A stretch of DNA of 64,000 nt. Origin: Conus ventricosus (taxonomy: Eukaryota; Mollusca; Gastropoda; Neogastropoda; Conidae). Positions within the stretch are counted from its first letter, which is position 1; each line of letters begins with the position of its first letter. This document shows, piece by piece, positions 34,567-46,590 of this stretch. The notes beneath the pieces were generated by a model. That model was given only the letters and a program-made list of their open reading frames with translations, was not told the origin of the DNA and made no database searches. The stretch lies in the NCBI GenBank assembly GCA_018398815.1, contig CM031596.1:60868772-60932771 (forward strand), written 5' to 3'. The position numbers and the translations under genes are program-made.

Positions 34567-34664
34567 ATGGCGGGGTCACAGAGTTATCATATGGAAGCTC
34601 GTCTGAAGCAAGATCGGATAACAGATGGCATGAGCAGAGACAACGTGCTGAGTTTACGCATCAG
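34567..34664 (+). CDS. Candidate first coding exon of an unidentified host gene
   Basis: ATG at 34567 in good context (ACAAATATGGCGG) opens 32 codons plus two bases, ending at a strong donor (CAG/GTATGT at 34662-34670). The peptide begins MAGSQSYHMEARLKQDRITD and is charged and low in rare residues, as real N-termini tend to be. No in-frame stop or repeat lies within it. Downstream, a LINE tail (34733-34791) and another LINE (34975-35665) fill what would be the intron; no second exon was found. I do not recognise the protein. Confidence 0.45.
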
Positions 34665-34732
34665 GTATGTTACGACCAGAAGTCGTAATTTAATCGATCT
34701 TCCGATAATTTGATTATCTGGATCTGGATCTG

Positions 34733-34791
34733 CGCGCTGGTGACCTACTCGTTTTTGAGTGAACCAGTATTTTAGGAAGAAGAAGAAGAAC
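34733..34791 (+). repeat. 3' tail of the CR1/jockey-like LINE family
   Basis: About 58 bases ending in (GAA)n match the reverse complement of 14880-14938, the 3' end of LINE copy B. It is an extremely 5'-truncated insertion. Confidence 0.8.
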
Positions 34792-34974
34792 AATACGTCG
34801 CAGAATCCAATCAACGGCTATAAACGCGACGGAATGGGGAGAGCGCAAAAATAGTTTAAAAAGCTACCACTTTGTCCTCACAATCTTCTACGGGGTTAAG
34901 GTCTCTGTGAGTAGCCACAACAGGTTTTCTACAGGTTAAAAAAAAGACCAAAAAAAGCTGGCTAAAAACTCTAC

Positions 34975-35665
34975 TGCTGTCAGGATGCTAGTAGGCAGGC
35001 GATGTTGATCTGCCAAGTGCTGCTGTAAATGCACTGACAGAGCCTGCACTGACGATATCCTCCCCTAGATGATTCCAGTCCATCACTGTCCGCACGAAGA
35101 AGGAGTGGGTGTACTGACTTGTGTACAGACAGGTAGTTTGAAGCCGCGAGTGTTACTGACCACACGGTGTTCTGTAATATTGAAGACTTCGAAGTCCTCA
35201 TACTTGGGGGTTGTGTCCGTCTGCGGCCAGCACTCACAGGAGTCAGGAAGTTTTGGGGGGGAATGGCGGGGATGAGACTTCCCGCTATCTTGAACATCAG
35301 GCCTTTAGTCGTGCCTGTCTGCGACGATCAGCCAGCGGGGGAGATTCAAATCCTGCAGCATTCGGCTTACGCAACCTGGTTCCCTGGACCTATAATCCTT
35401 TGTGATGAAGCGTGCTGCCTGTCTCTGTACCCTCACCAACTTCTCAATGTCCTGTTGATAATATGGGCCCCACACTGTAGCTGCATACTCCAGTCTGGAT
35501 CTCACCAGTGCTATGTACACCAGGCGCCTGCACTCCTTCGGGCAATTCCTGAGATTTCGGCGTAGAAAGCCCACTGTCGATCCAGCTTTTCGAGCAATAT
35601 TTGCAATGTGTTGACCCCATTTCAAATCATCTGAGATGAGTACTCCTAAGTACGGGTTTTTTTTT
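34975..35665 (-). pseudogene. LINE C-terminal region (third family, jockey-like)
   Basis: Minus strand reads KWGQHIANIARKAGSTVGFL, then LVYIALVRSRLEYAATVWGP and VQRQAARFITKDY (35305-35625), and after a frameshift SLIPAIPPQNFLTPVSAGRR. These are the blocks that follow the RT domain in jockey/CR1-type LINEs. RT and endonuclease are missing, so it is a 5'-truncated copy. Distinct in sequence from the other LINE families here. Confidence 0.8.
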
Positions 35666-37399
35666 TATTATGAATCAGGATTATCACTACAGAATTGAAT
35701 CAATGTCATGGCTGCATGACCAGCACATTAGTGCAAATGTTAAGAAAGGTAAACATGGCATCTGGGTGATATCACATTTTATTCACTTCAGAACCAAAGA
35801 CAGAATGGTATCACGTTTTAAAACTTAAGTCCGGCCAATTTTAGAACATGGTAATATGGTTTGATCTCCAAATTTGAAGAAGTTCATAACTTTTATACAA
35901 AATGTACAAAGAAAATTACCAAACAAACCATCGAATTGAGTGAATCAAGTTTGAAGAAAGGTTGATATTCCTTAAATTTAAAAGTATAGAATAGAATAAC
36001 AAAGAGTAAGGTGTAATATGATAGAAATGTTTACAATTTTGCAGAGCTACAACAATACCCAAACAAAAAGTAATTTACTGTCACGTAATTCCAACAGTAG
36101 AGGTTATATGAAGGTTGAATTTTAAAAAGTTTTGATGAAACAGATCTTTATACACATCTTTTTTTTTTACAAATAGCATTATCAGCAAGAACTCTTTACC
36201 TAGAACTACTGTGAGTAAATACTCAATACTTTTAAAAAAAAAAAAAGGCTTGATAATCATTAAGAAGATGATCACTTTCAAAGAAATTTTTACATCATAA
36301 AGGAAGTCAGCCAGTTCCTTTCCAGCAGGGGATTGAGGTTTTACGAGAAGAAAAGAAAAAAAAAGAAATAAAAACAAGCACACAAAAAAGGAAAAGATTA
36401 TGTCTACCTGACATATTACATTATGTTACATTATGTCAAAGTGACTGAAACAATTTTATTGTTTGTTTTATATTGTCCTCAATTTATTATTGCACTTACT
36501 TTATTGTGGTTTTGAGTAACCCAAAGAAAAGCTTTCAAAGTGGGCATGGCAAGGGCATGTGCCTCATTTCAGTGATCCTTGCTTTCTCAGGATTAATATG
36601 AACTATTCATTAATCCATCATTGACTGTTCATACACAGGAGCACAACAGTGTGTGTATGTATGTGTGTGTGTGTGTGTGTGTGGTGTGTGTGCGTGCGTG
36701 CGTATGTGTGTGTGTGTGTGTGTGTGTGTTTGTGTAAGATAAGATAATGTTGCTTATAGCCCAGCCGACCGCAAAGGCCACATCAGGGCTGTGTGTGTGC
36801 GTATGTGTGTGTGTGTGTGTGTGTGTGTGTAACATGCATGGGTTTTGATGTTTGTTCCATTACCTTCTGGAAATTAAAGGTATCTGGGCCCAGCTTTCAT
36901 TGAATTGAAGACTATTTTTTGTCTGCTATCTCATAAATCTCCCTCCCCCCCCCCCCCTCCCCCCAACCCCACTACTGAATTATCTTGTGTGCTTTTTGGA
37001 GACATATGTATGGAAGAGGATATACTCTATTTTAGAAAGTTTCTTTTTCACTTATATGGAAGTGTTTCTCACCCAGCAGGTAACCAAGACCCATTAGCAA
37101 ACCTTACGGGCCTTGTACAGAGCAAAATAGCTGTCATTTGCTGAACCCTGCTGATGTTTCCTTGGGAGGAACAATAAAAATAATGGAAGTCCTCATTGGA
37201 GGAGTTTTTTCATACTCCCATATCCTTAGAACCAGCCTGACTTTTAAAGTTGTTTTCAAAACTAGGATGGATTTTGATATTTGCTCCACTCCCTAACTGG
37301 AAATTAATGGCAAGGGGGAAACAGGTTCATCATAATTTTTATTTTGCATGTTCTGCTGTAAGATAGGCATGTGATCTTAGAATTATGTCCCTTGTTACC
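35666..37399. other. AT-rich DNA with GT microsatellites, no gene recognised
   Basis: GT tracts lie at 36650-36735 and 36790-36830, separated by a TAAGATAAGATAATG motif. A 100-codon minus frame (36081-36383) is Phe/Lys-rich and probably chance. The left part of the copia element, including an LTR, could begin near the right edge but was not recognised. Confidence 0.5.
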
Positions 37400-37517
37400 A
37401 AGAATAAATACCGGTGGCCCCCTCTTGCTTCTTTGCCAACGGTCCAAGAGTGAGGGTGCTTTTTTGTTTGCAGTGAGAAAAAGACGTTTGTTCGTCTTTG
37501 TTCATTTTCCTCCATCA

Positions 37518-38340
37518 TGACACTGCCAACAGGTTAGGGGCCAGTGTGAGAGATATTCTAGACTTGTTTTCGATGGAGCGACGTAAATACGACAAGGGAA
37601 CTGAAATTTCTCGGTAAATGAAACTGCAAAAACTCAAAGATGACATCTTAGCAGACGACGATGACAAAATTTCGATTAGATCAAAATGAAGAGGCCTTCG
37701 CGGAATTGATTTCAATTTCTTGATGACAAAGTTTATCTCTTGTTATGAGAGACGCTGTTGATGATGGAAGAAAACCCTTGAAGATTTTACGTGAACATAT
37801 GCGGAAAAGGCACACCACGTGTGATAGCCCTCTCACTGAACTTACCTCGCTCGTGAAACGGTCGGACGAAACTGTAACTGACAAATATTATTCGTGCTGA
37901 AACTGCTGCGCTGCTTTGAAAAATGTCGGTGAAAACAGTGGACGATAGTCGCTTATTGAAAATGGTATTGAAAGGTTTCCCTGATCATTTCAATCTTTCA
38001 TTGCTGTTTGTTACACAAAGTGAACATAAAGGGAAACTTTTCACAGAGTTCAAAGTGTCTTCTACAAGCTTTGAAGACACGGAGCGGTAAAGATCTGCGC
38101 GGATGATGATTCGCTACTGAAGTCTCCCTCCAGAGCTGGCCGAGTTACAGGCGGGATCGAGATGGAAAGACATGATCTGTTTCAAGTGCAAACTTCCTGG
38201 TCATTTTTGCGAAAAACTGTAATGAAAAGAAAGGGGAAAGGGGAAAGGCTGTGGTGTAGTCATTGTCACATGAACAATCACACAGAAAATTTCATGTCGT
38301 CGTAAGGGTAAAAACCGTGATAAAGTTAATGAAGTGTCTG
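37518..38340 (+). pseudogene. Copia gag with zinc knuckle
   Basis: A broken frame reads RDAVDDGRKPLKILREHMRK-like sequence (about 37750) and then a region ending in CFKCKLPGHF (38177-38206). With a one-base slip in the following T run, it completes a CX2CX4HX4C knuckle by a Cys codon at 38218-38220. Gag would form the virus-like particle and the knuckle binds RNA. Too many frameshifts for function. Confidence 0.6.
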
Positions 38341-38829
38341 AACTGTCTGAAGATGATCATTCTTTTGCTTTTGCTTGCCGTAGTGATAGTTCTCAGGTGA
38401 AGAGTGACAAACTCTTAGTTGTTGTGGTGCTACTAACTCACATTTTCAACGATGTTTCCAAATTTGTTCAATTTGATGACAATTTTTATCCTGAGAACAT
38501 TACATTGAATTTGCAAAATGGGGAAAGGCAAAAACAATATCGCATAAAAAGGGGGAATGTGAATGTAACAATCATGAGAAAAGAATGGTAAATATGTTAC
38601 AGCTTCACTCAAAAATGCTTTGTATGTACCATCATCCCCCCAGAACATATTTTCAGTCCAAGCAGCCACTGAAAAGGGGCGTTAAAGGTTTCGTTCCAAC
38701 CAGACTCAGCTGAAATTATCTACAAAGATGGCAAAAAATTCAACATTGAGAAGCATGGCAGGTTGTTATTATTGCAAACTTTTGATCAAAATGTTGAAAA
38801 ATGATCGCATGAATTATGCAAACGATTGA

Positions 38830-39680
38830 AAGGTTGGCACGAAATCTTGGGTCACTGCAATGTTTATGATTACTAAAACTTGAAAAAGTGGTTAAGGGCA
38901 TGACAGTGACAGACAAGACAGGACAACCTGATGAATTTTGATGTGTGCGTGCGTGGGAAGATGAAAAATGACAGAAACAAGGGCCACGACAGACTTGTTC
39001 AACTGTACCTTTACAGTTAGTTCATACGACCTTGCAGGGCCAATTACCCCATCTCAAAAGATGATTTCCCAAAAATGCCATGAGTTTCACTGATGATTAT
39101 TCAGGAGCTGTTTTTGTGTACTTCTTGAAGAAAAAGAGTGATGTTGTTGTAGCAACCGAAAAGTTTCTGGCGGATTCTGCCTCCTTTTGGCAAAGTAAAA
39201 GCAATGAGGTCATAATGGGGACAGAATTTTGTTCTGAGGCATTCGTCTCGCTTCTCAGGAAGAACAAAATAAAACATGAAAAATCTGCGCCTTTACTCGC
39301 CACATCAAAATGGCACAGCTGAGGGTATTGGCGTACCCTGTTGAAAAGGGCCGTTGTTTGCTCATCAGGCTGGCTCCGAAGGAGCTGTGGCCCGTTACGC
39401 AGTTATGGCAGCGCTTACATACGCAATAGGTGTTATTACAAGCGCATCAATCAGACACCTTACTCTGCCCTGACTGGACACACTCCAAACTTGTCCAATA
39501 TGAGGATATTTGGGTGCGAGTGTTTGCATACACTCAAGACAAAAGAAACTTGATGACGGATGCAAAAAGGGGGATCTTTGTGGGTTATGACAGGACAGCC
39601 CAGCATACTTGGTGTACTTTTCAGAGACAAATAAGGTGGGACGGTACAGAAGGGTTGAATTTATGACAAAGAAACCCACA
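38830..39680 (+). pseudogene. Copia pre-integrase and integrase
   Basis: GWHEILGHCNVYD (about 38833) and CVRGKMKNDRNKGHDR (about 38947) are the His and Cys halves of the GAG_pre-integrase zinc-binding region. The integrase core follows: FTDDYSGAVFVYFLKKKSDV (39083, first Asp), then MGTEFCSEAFVSLLRKNKIK (39220, near the second Asp, which is disturbed) and, after a frameshift, INQTPYSALTGHTPNLSNM and RIFGCECLHT (39450-39540). Conserved GYD follows at 39590. Broken in at least five places. Confidence 0.75.
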
Positions 39681-40158
39681 TCAACATTTTTTGGAAAGAA
39701 AAAACACACTGACAAGAAACTTGATGATCAGAAAACACAGACAGAAAGTTGTCTTGGGCAGGAAGATTTGATGTTGAAGCGCAATGATGATGTTGAGGTT
39801 AGTAATAAAAACCCCGTACACACGATGAGAAGACAGAAATTCCCCCTACTCAAGGCGGTCAGAGTGTATGTCGATGAAAAAGTACCTTTTCCCCAGAACG
39901 AAGGATCCCAACAGAAACAAATCCCCAGTTTCGTTTGCTGATTATGAAACAAACCTTTGGGGATGATGATGATGATTTAAAACATGATGAATATTGACTA
40001 CTGTTACAAATTTGCAGCTTTTCCACAATCTTACAGTGAGGCTATTAAATTTCCCCCGATCTATTCTGGTGAAAGAAGCAATGAAAGATGAAATTCGTCT
40101 TTGGAAGAGAATGAGACATTCACCACTGAACCACCCTACCTGAGGGTAGAAAAGCAGT

Positions 40159-40259
40159 AGAGAACAGGGAAATGTCTGTTCTGGGCCACTTGCTCCTCCA
40201 CCAAGTTTTCGGGCGAAAGTGCCCCAGGATTGGCATTTATACGTTCTCTAACAAAGCAA
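40159..40259. repeat. Terminal hairpin of Polinton copy 1, degraded
   Basis: Begins AGAGAACAGGGAAA and ends GTTCTCT. It corresponds to the near-perfect hairpin at 49469-49556 but with several mismatches and small insertions between the arms. Confidence 0.75.
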
Positions 40260-40287
40260 GACTTCAATAACCAAAAATAACGATTAT

Positions 40288-40885
40288 CTACAAACAAACA
40301 TACTGTGTACGGTTATCCGTTTTCAATACTAATTTACTAAACTTTTCAGATTTCAGTTTTTGTTTAATCCTGTTTTTTTCCCTGATCATTTTCAATAACA
40401 TCATTTTCGCGCAAACATTCTTCAAATGAGTCTCTGTCTTTCATGTGAAATAACACTACAGTCTTTAACTGTTCTCTAAAGTCTTTTAAAACCGAGTTAT
40501 ATTTTTGGCATAAAATCCACACACTTATTCCAGCATGTCTTCCACTGAAGCCAGTTTTGACAATGTATTTCTTTTTTTAACTATGTCTCTTTCTGCCGAA
40601 CAGTCATCTATAATTTAAATAGTGTTTGCGTTCCTTCAAACAGTCTATAAAACTGTTCTAAACACTCACTCAGTTTATTGTAGGATCAACTAAATATATG
40701 TCATCATCTGTCCATTTTAAACCTTCTATCATGATATGCTTTGTTCCATTTAAGTGTTGGGCAGAAAAATCACAATATGATTAAAATTATAGCGATAAAA
40801 CTGTTTGTAATAGGTCTAGGACAAATATTGTTTTTCCACAACCAGTCTGCCCACAAATCAATGAGCAATGAGGAGTTTTTGGCAT
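40288..40885 (-). pseudogene. A32/FtsK-like packaging ATPase, copy 1
   Basis: Matches the ATPase at 49595-50184 in copy 2 along its whole length, from the start codon region at 40885 to the stop at 40288. Multiple indels shift the frame and no long open frame remains. The role is described under copy 2. Confidence 0.75.
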
Positions 40886-40917
40886 AAAGTTTAACTGCTC
40901 CATGGTTTTATAGAGAA

Positions 40918-42243
40918 TTTAATCTAATCCAGTTATTATTTTTATCATACTCTCTGTTAAACTTGTTCAGTATAATAAACCCTATGAGGCCTAATGTGTA
41001 AGATTAATCCAATTCAGTTCTGTAAGATTGTTTCTATTTAAGTCAACAGTGATTTTGTTGCTTGTTGTTATAACCTTAATATCCTCACCATTGTGAAGAA
41101 CGACGCGGTAACGTTAAGACGTTTAAGTCTAAGTTTTGCCAGCTAATATTAATTCCTTTTATAAAGGGCGTCACTAACGCCCACAACCCCATCCCTCTCC
41201 ACATCTTTAAAGACAGAAATTTCAAATATTTTTGTGAACGTGTCTCCTAATTTTCTGCTTGGAAAGAACTGTAATTTTGTAGAAGCTTTTTTTACAACTG
41301 TTTCTTTTCTGTGGAGGATGTACTGCTTTTTCCCATACGGCGTTATTTCAATTTCTTTCCGACTATTGTCGTCCGCATAAGACTTACATGTAAAGGGCCA
41401 GAGTTAAATTTGCTTTTCTGAAACTTTTTGACGGCTAAAATATGTAAATGGGCTTATGAATTCAAATTTTTATTTCCCATTCTAAATATGGTTCTAAGTG
41501 CCATTTGAGGTCAGGTTTTCGAACTATTTTATATTCATATGACCAACATTATTTGCTTCTAGATTGCGCAGTGTTCTAGTTTAGGAAACTTTTTGCTGTC
41601 GCCAACTCTTTGCGTTTAAAATTTCACCATCTTTAGTGTACTCAAAACCATACCAAAGCGCCTATTACCGTTCTGTTAAAAGTCCGCAACGTCTGCAAGG
41701 TCTTTTAATTCTAAAGTTATACACCTCACGGGCGCTAATGTAACTCCTGATTTCTTCTGGCCCCCGCGACTTATTTTTTAGTAAAGTTATTATTTTTTTT
41801 CAAAACAATGTGCAGGTTATCACATTTCACAACTTTCCCCGCTTTGTCTTTGATTTTTATTAAATGATCCGACCCCCCCACAAAACAAATCTTTTAAACT
41901 GTAAATTAGGGAATTGTTTTAATTTTCATAATCGCAATATGCAGCTTTCCCTGACGGAAGAGCTCTTAAAACGTTGGGGCCTTCCGTCATATAAGTTTTT
42001 TTCAGTGCTCAGCTATCCAAATGAAACATAGAGTAATGAATGTAATGCAAGCCCGAGCGGACTTTCCCCCTATAAGTAGTTTGGGTTGGTTGTAACTCTA
42101 AATCTATAATTGTTAGCTGTAAAGCCTAACTTTTTAGCTAGTTCTTTATCAAAATAGTAACCTACTTCTTTTTCAGGTTGAATGTTACATTGTTTTTAGA
42201 TTCGCATTGTTAAGTTTGAGATTTAAATGTCGAAGTTACTCAT
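40918..42243 (-). pseudogene. Unassigned Polinton gene(s), copy 1
   Basis: Counterpart of 50218-51547. Readable pieces include LAKKLGFTANNYRFRVTT (about 42110) and, near the lower end, SRKLGDTFT-like sequence. Several frameshifts. The sense of the region is set by the same codon pattern in both copies. See the copy 2 entry for the question of one gene or two. Confidence 0.5.
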
Positions 42244-42494
42244 TGCTTCTTTTAGTGAGCAAAACCGTAATAACCTTCAGCTATTGTTAATGGCTAATAA
42301 TGTTCTGCAGTATCAAATTTTTGAATCTTATTATTTTTCCTGGTTTCACTTATATTAAACCATACGACTTTGTAGAATATTTCATGGACCCGCGACCTTT
42401 TCTAGTTTCGCAATTGTTATCAATAGCATGTTCTAAAAACAAAAGGACGGTCTTGAGTTGTTATTGTTACAAACTTTTTTAAAAACAAATTAAA

Positions 42495-43685
42495 ATGAGT
42501 GCTTTAAAATTTATGATGCAAATATTCTGTGGGGCCGCACTACAATCCTAAAAATATAGCAACTGATACTCTTGACATTGCTGTGACCCAGACTGCCTCT
42601 TTTCATAAAAGGTGGGGTACTCCATTGAAGAGCTATCTTAACCCCCTATTGAAAAAGGGCACATCAGAAAGCGTGGTTTAGTCTTTCCCTGCAGTTTTAT
42701 CAGAACCAGTTAAACTTTGCTGTGTTTGTGCATCAAAAGGGGTGTGGAGTGTCGTATGCTAATCATTTAACTCATCCTGATCCCTTTTGGGGAGGGCAGT
42801 GTACAGATTTTATTTTTATTACACCTTCAGACGTATTTTGCTGAACTGCAAGCGCCATTACCGAATGACAAATCGTTTAATCCATTCAGCAACATAATTG
42901 AATGAAGGCTTTTGAAGGATCTGTAACGAATTTAATATTAACATCAAGACAGACTTTAGACAAAAGTTGGATCTTGATCATGGGTAGGCACCCCTTATTT
43001 TCGGGGCACACACAGAAAGTATAAATATGTCTTGAAACCTCCTTTCAAAATTGTTCAGCCCTGGTCCATAGAGGGAAAAGCATAAAACAGCATGGACAAA
43101 CATTTATCTTAGACACTTCTAAGGGCCTAACTAGAGCGGGAATAGAACGGAATTAAAAGACTCTATTCGTACTTAGTTTTTGGGGTTTGCTAGGTTTTGC
43201 AAGCACAGGGAAAATCGAGATTAAAATGATCTTTCTACTGGCTTTGATGCACAAAAACAATACTTAGCAAATTTAGAGGAACGCCTTAATTCTACAGTTG
43301 ATTTACCTTCAAGTATTCAAGGTACCAACATGTTTTAAATACCAAGATCGAAAGTAGACTTTGCTGTTGGCACTGGTTTATACATGCTGCCTTCTGACCT
43401 CAGACTCCAGATAGGTACAATAATAAACTATAATAATGAAATTCTTATAGCAGGCAATGAACAGAAGGTTGGGAAAAACGACATAAATTCTGAGCTAGTA
43501 ATATTACAAACAATAAAAGAACACCCAAGATTAAGTCATCCAATCCCGAAGTCCAAACCCCCAAAGCCATTGAAGACTCAGCAAAGCTCGCGGACTCTGT
43601 TCGCGATGACCATGAATATGAAAAGACAGCGCTTGTTCTTGGATTAACTGGCATAGGATTACTTGGTCTTTATCTTACTAAATAG
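42495..43685 (+). pseudogene. Unassigned Polinton protein with C-terminal membrane helix, copy 1
   Basis: ATG at 42495; the frame is lost and regained several times. A readable stretch FAELQAPLPNDKSFNPFSN lies near 42835. The C terminus reads AKLADSVRDDHEYEKTALVL and then GLTGIGLLGLYLTK with a stop at 43683-43685: a single membrane helix at the extreme end. About 390 codons in all. It ends tail to tail with the minus-strand gene below, overlapping by about 27 bases. The size and place would suit a minor capsid or other virion protein, but I see no similarity that proves it. Confidence 0.5.
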
Positions 43686-44868
43686 TAACCCAACTATTAC
43701 AAGAACTAATGTCCATAAGTGCTCGGCCATAAAGCCAACTACTTTGCTTGCAGTAGACAAAAGCCAGCTGACAATACTCCCCAATATTCCTGGTAAAGCG
43801 TCCCCGGCTTTACCAGCTAATTTTTTTAATAAACTTGCAAGATGATTAAGCTGTTTTTTTACCCATGATTTATCAGGCGATGGTGGTGGAGGCACTGGAC
43901 TTTGACCACCGCCGCCTGTAATAGCCAACACCAGTGTACTTATTGCAAATCCTAAGGCTGTTATAACGCTTACTAATGTGACTCCTTGCTCTCTAAACAG
44001 TGTTCGGATTCGTTCTGCTAGCGTTGTGTCTTCATATAAAATTTTTCGGATAGTTTCTCTTATTCTATTCACTTGAGTTCGTAATTGGTCTCGGTTAGTA
44101 GTTAGCACTTCTAGTCTTGCTGATCTCTCTTGTTCAAGATCTTTTAGTCTTTGGGTTATTCTTTCTTTAATATCAGGCCCTAAGTTGGCGTCATCAGCCT
44201 CAACGAGTTTTTCTTTTTCTCTTTTTATATGCCCATCTAGTTCACCTAGTTTTGCTAAATTGTTTGTTAATTCGCCTCTGATGGTTCTTAAAGCATGATC
44301 AAGGGCCTCTATTTCTCGCATGGGTAGCGGCGAGTCGTGTATAGTCTTTAACGCTGTTTCTTCTGAAAAACTGGATTCTGCTTCTATTACATTTATTAAT
44401 TCACCTGCTGATTGATTTAATTCTTTAAGTTCCATGTTTTGCATTTGGTTATCTGTTGGGAGTTCTTGCAGTGTGTTTTGAAGTTTAGCAACTGCCTCCG
44501 CCTTAATTTGGTAACAAGGCAAGGCGATTTGATCTTTCACACTGAGCCTATTTCTAATTGAACCCACGGCAAAATTTGATGGGTCTTTTTTTAGTGTAAG
44601 CTGAAACAAGTTGTCTTGGTGCTCCTCACAAAAAATTGTACATCTTTTACTTCAAAGTCATTAGGGTCTATAAATTCGGGAGGTTCTTGGCCCTAAACTT
44701 TGGTATAATGATCTGGTTATTTCTGTTATTATACCGACTTGTTGGTATGTACTCCGATTTCTGCTGAATTCATCATGCACTGAGAGCCCGAGCGATGCCG
44801 CTCCAAGGGGAATCACTCATTCGTCTCCAGATCAAAAATCATAAGCTTCTTCGCCTTCAATTCTGCCA
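43659..44868 (-). CDS. Polinton membrane coiled-coil protein, copy 1 (316 codons open)
   Basis: The longest clean frame of the element (43659-44609), and the matching upstream part reaches a start codon at 44868 after frameshifts. Residues are counted from 44609. About 40-200 are helical and highly charged (Glu/Lys/Arg heptad-like, a probable coiled coil). Residues 210-231 form a membrane helix (SVITALGFAISTLVLAI), followed by GGGG and a proline-rich turn (237-246). Residues 270-292 are Gly/Ala-rich and hydrophobic, and 297-312 a second membrane helix near the C terminus. I recall the same layout as a conserved hypothetical protein in many invertebrate genomes, which fits a standard gene of this element family. 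The function is unknown; membrane anchoring or membrane remodelling in particle assembly is conceivable. Confidence 0.7.
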
Positions 44869-44908
44869 TGTTTTTAAATAATTAACTTTTTAATTCTGTT
44901 CATACAAA

Positions 44909-46175
44909 ATGGTCCCAAGCACATGCTCGGATTCTTAACCGCATAGAAGACTAGAAAGAAACCTTTGCGTGTGAAGGGAAATAAGGGACTATTACTGTTC
45001 CAAATAATCCATTTACTATGATGGGTCAAATTATTACTGTCAACTTTCAGACTAGGAGAAATGGACGTGATTTGTGCCAGGCTTGCGCCTCCGTCTTACT
45101 TTCAAAATAGAGCTTGATTCAACAACAGACCCAAACAGGACAGTTGTACAGAACCCCCTGGGGCGGGCAATCGTAAGAATATTGACTCTAAAAACTTGGA
45201 GGGCAGAAAATTTTTCTTGACACAATGCGACCATATTTTACCCTATTCTGATCTATGGCTACGGGAATGAAGAGGGACGATCTTGCGTTTCAAGGAATCG
45301 GCAATGAAGAAGCACTAAAACTTAGAATAGGCGCTGAATCGCCTCAGGTGCTAAAAGAGCAAAGGCTTTAGCTGTAAGTTATGCGTAAGGTATCGCTTTT
45401 CCATTTCCTTAGATTTGAGTTGTAAAAAGCGCATGCGCCATACTTTCAAGGAGCATTAAAGACAGATGTCATATGGAACTAACTTGTAAAACGAATACAA
45501 ACGTGTTATTTAGATCAACCCCCCCCCCCCTGACACGCAGCAAGTCCAGCTATTGGCCCTGTTTTAAGAGTTTTGAGTTGTAGCCACCCTATTTCGCAAG
45601 GCTGATTGCGCACCAATATGAGACACAATTCCCAATATCTTACGAAAGAGTGATTCATCATACAACAGATCCAGAGAGGGCAGACTATATGGAATTTTAG
45701 TTGTAGCGTTGCAGCCAAGATCGCTTAAAGGTATTTTATTGCTGGGCGCAGATGAAGACCGTTCAAAAAGAGGAAGTGCAAAGTTGTTTAATCCAAAATA
45801 ACGAAAAGTAAATGTTCGATTGAGGGTATAGTCAAACAAATCTACGTAGCGGGCTTAAACCTTATCAGCATTTTCATGATATAGAAAACTGTTTGGGGCG
45901 GGGGTGTAGAAATCCAAACAGTTGACTTTGTGTCTAAAGATTTACATCTTCACAATGTTAGGCTTGATGATTATTTAACAACGAAAATACGGTTTAGGCT
46001 TGACCTAAGGTCAACAGGATAATAGTGCCTTGGAAGGGCGAGAACTAGTGATGAGAGAGTGTACTAAACATTAAATGCTCAGCAGAAGAAGCGATAAACC
46101 GTTAATGTACATTTGTTTTTAATATATGATGCGCGCTGAATATTGTAAATTACCAGATTACAGATGTGTATACTA
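44909..46175 (+). pseudogene. Polinton major capsid protein (double jelly-roll type), copy 1
   Basis: Start codon at 44909-44911, 41 bases from the divergent start of the membrane protein, so the two probably share a promoter region. Legible pieces such as DLAFQGIGNEEALKLRIGA (about 45280) match the known conserved capsid of this invertebrate Polinton family. The remainder is cut into many frames by indels. A region about 420 codons long fits a hexon-like capsid of this group. Described only; not functional as sequenced. Confidence 0.6.
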
Positions 46176-46195
46176 AATATTTTATTTTAAAAAAG

Positions 46196-46590
46196 ATGTC
46201 TGTTCAGGTTTATCCAATGTGCTACAGCGCCGCCAAAAGAAGAGATAGAGGCATTCTGGTTATAAGATAACCTGAAGTAAAACCTTCAGATTAACAAACA
46301 TTACCTCACGGCAACAAAAACTAGGAGCAGACTTTCAAAAATACAGAAACACCCCAAACGAAGGTATTCTGCTGCCTTTAATTGCTGTTATCTGTTAATA
46401 CTGGAGCATCGACTATAAAGCGCTCTATCAGCAGGAACGAGATGTTGGTCTCTTAGCAATGGGCATAGGCGCACCCGCAGCTTTACCTCTAGGAGGTTTG
46501 TCTTTAGTCTTGGCCTGTGTTCATTTCTGTAGGTGCCGCAGCCAAAAACTAAAAACTAAAACTCCCACACGCACAAGCTATGGTTAACAT
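46196..46590 (+). pseudogene. Small Polinton protein with hydrophobic C-terminal half, copy 1
   Basis: ATG at 46196 (MSVQVYPMCYSAAKRR). The first third is basic. Later frames carry a Gly/Ala/Leu-rich segment (about 46440-46530) that would form one or two membrane helices. It follows the capsid gene closely, as if co-transcribed. About 130 codons. Function unknown. Confidence 0.45.

Larger units (their letters stand above)
37400..40158 (+). mobile_element. Ty1/copia retrotransposon, 3' part removed
   Basis: Plus strand: gag with a zinc knuckle, pre-integrase, integrase and the first residues of the reverse transcriptase, with many stops and frameshifts. It ends at 40158, where the Polinton copy 1 begins. 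No LTR was identified; the 5' limit is a guess. The rest of the RT and RNase H is not found elsewhere in the window. Confidence 0.75.
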
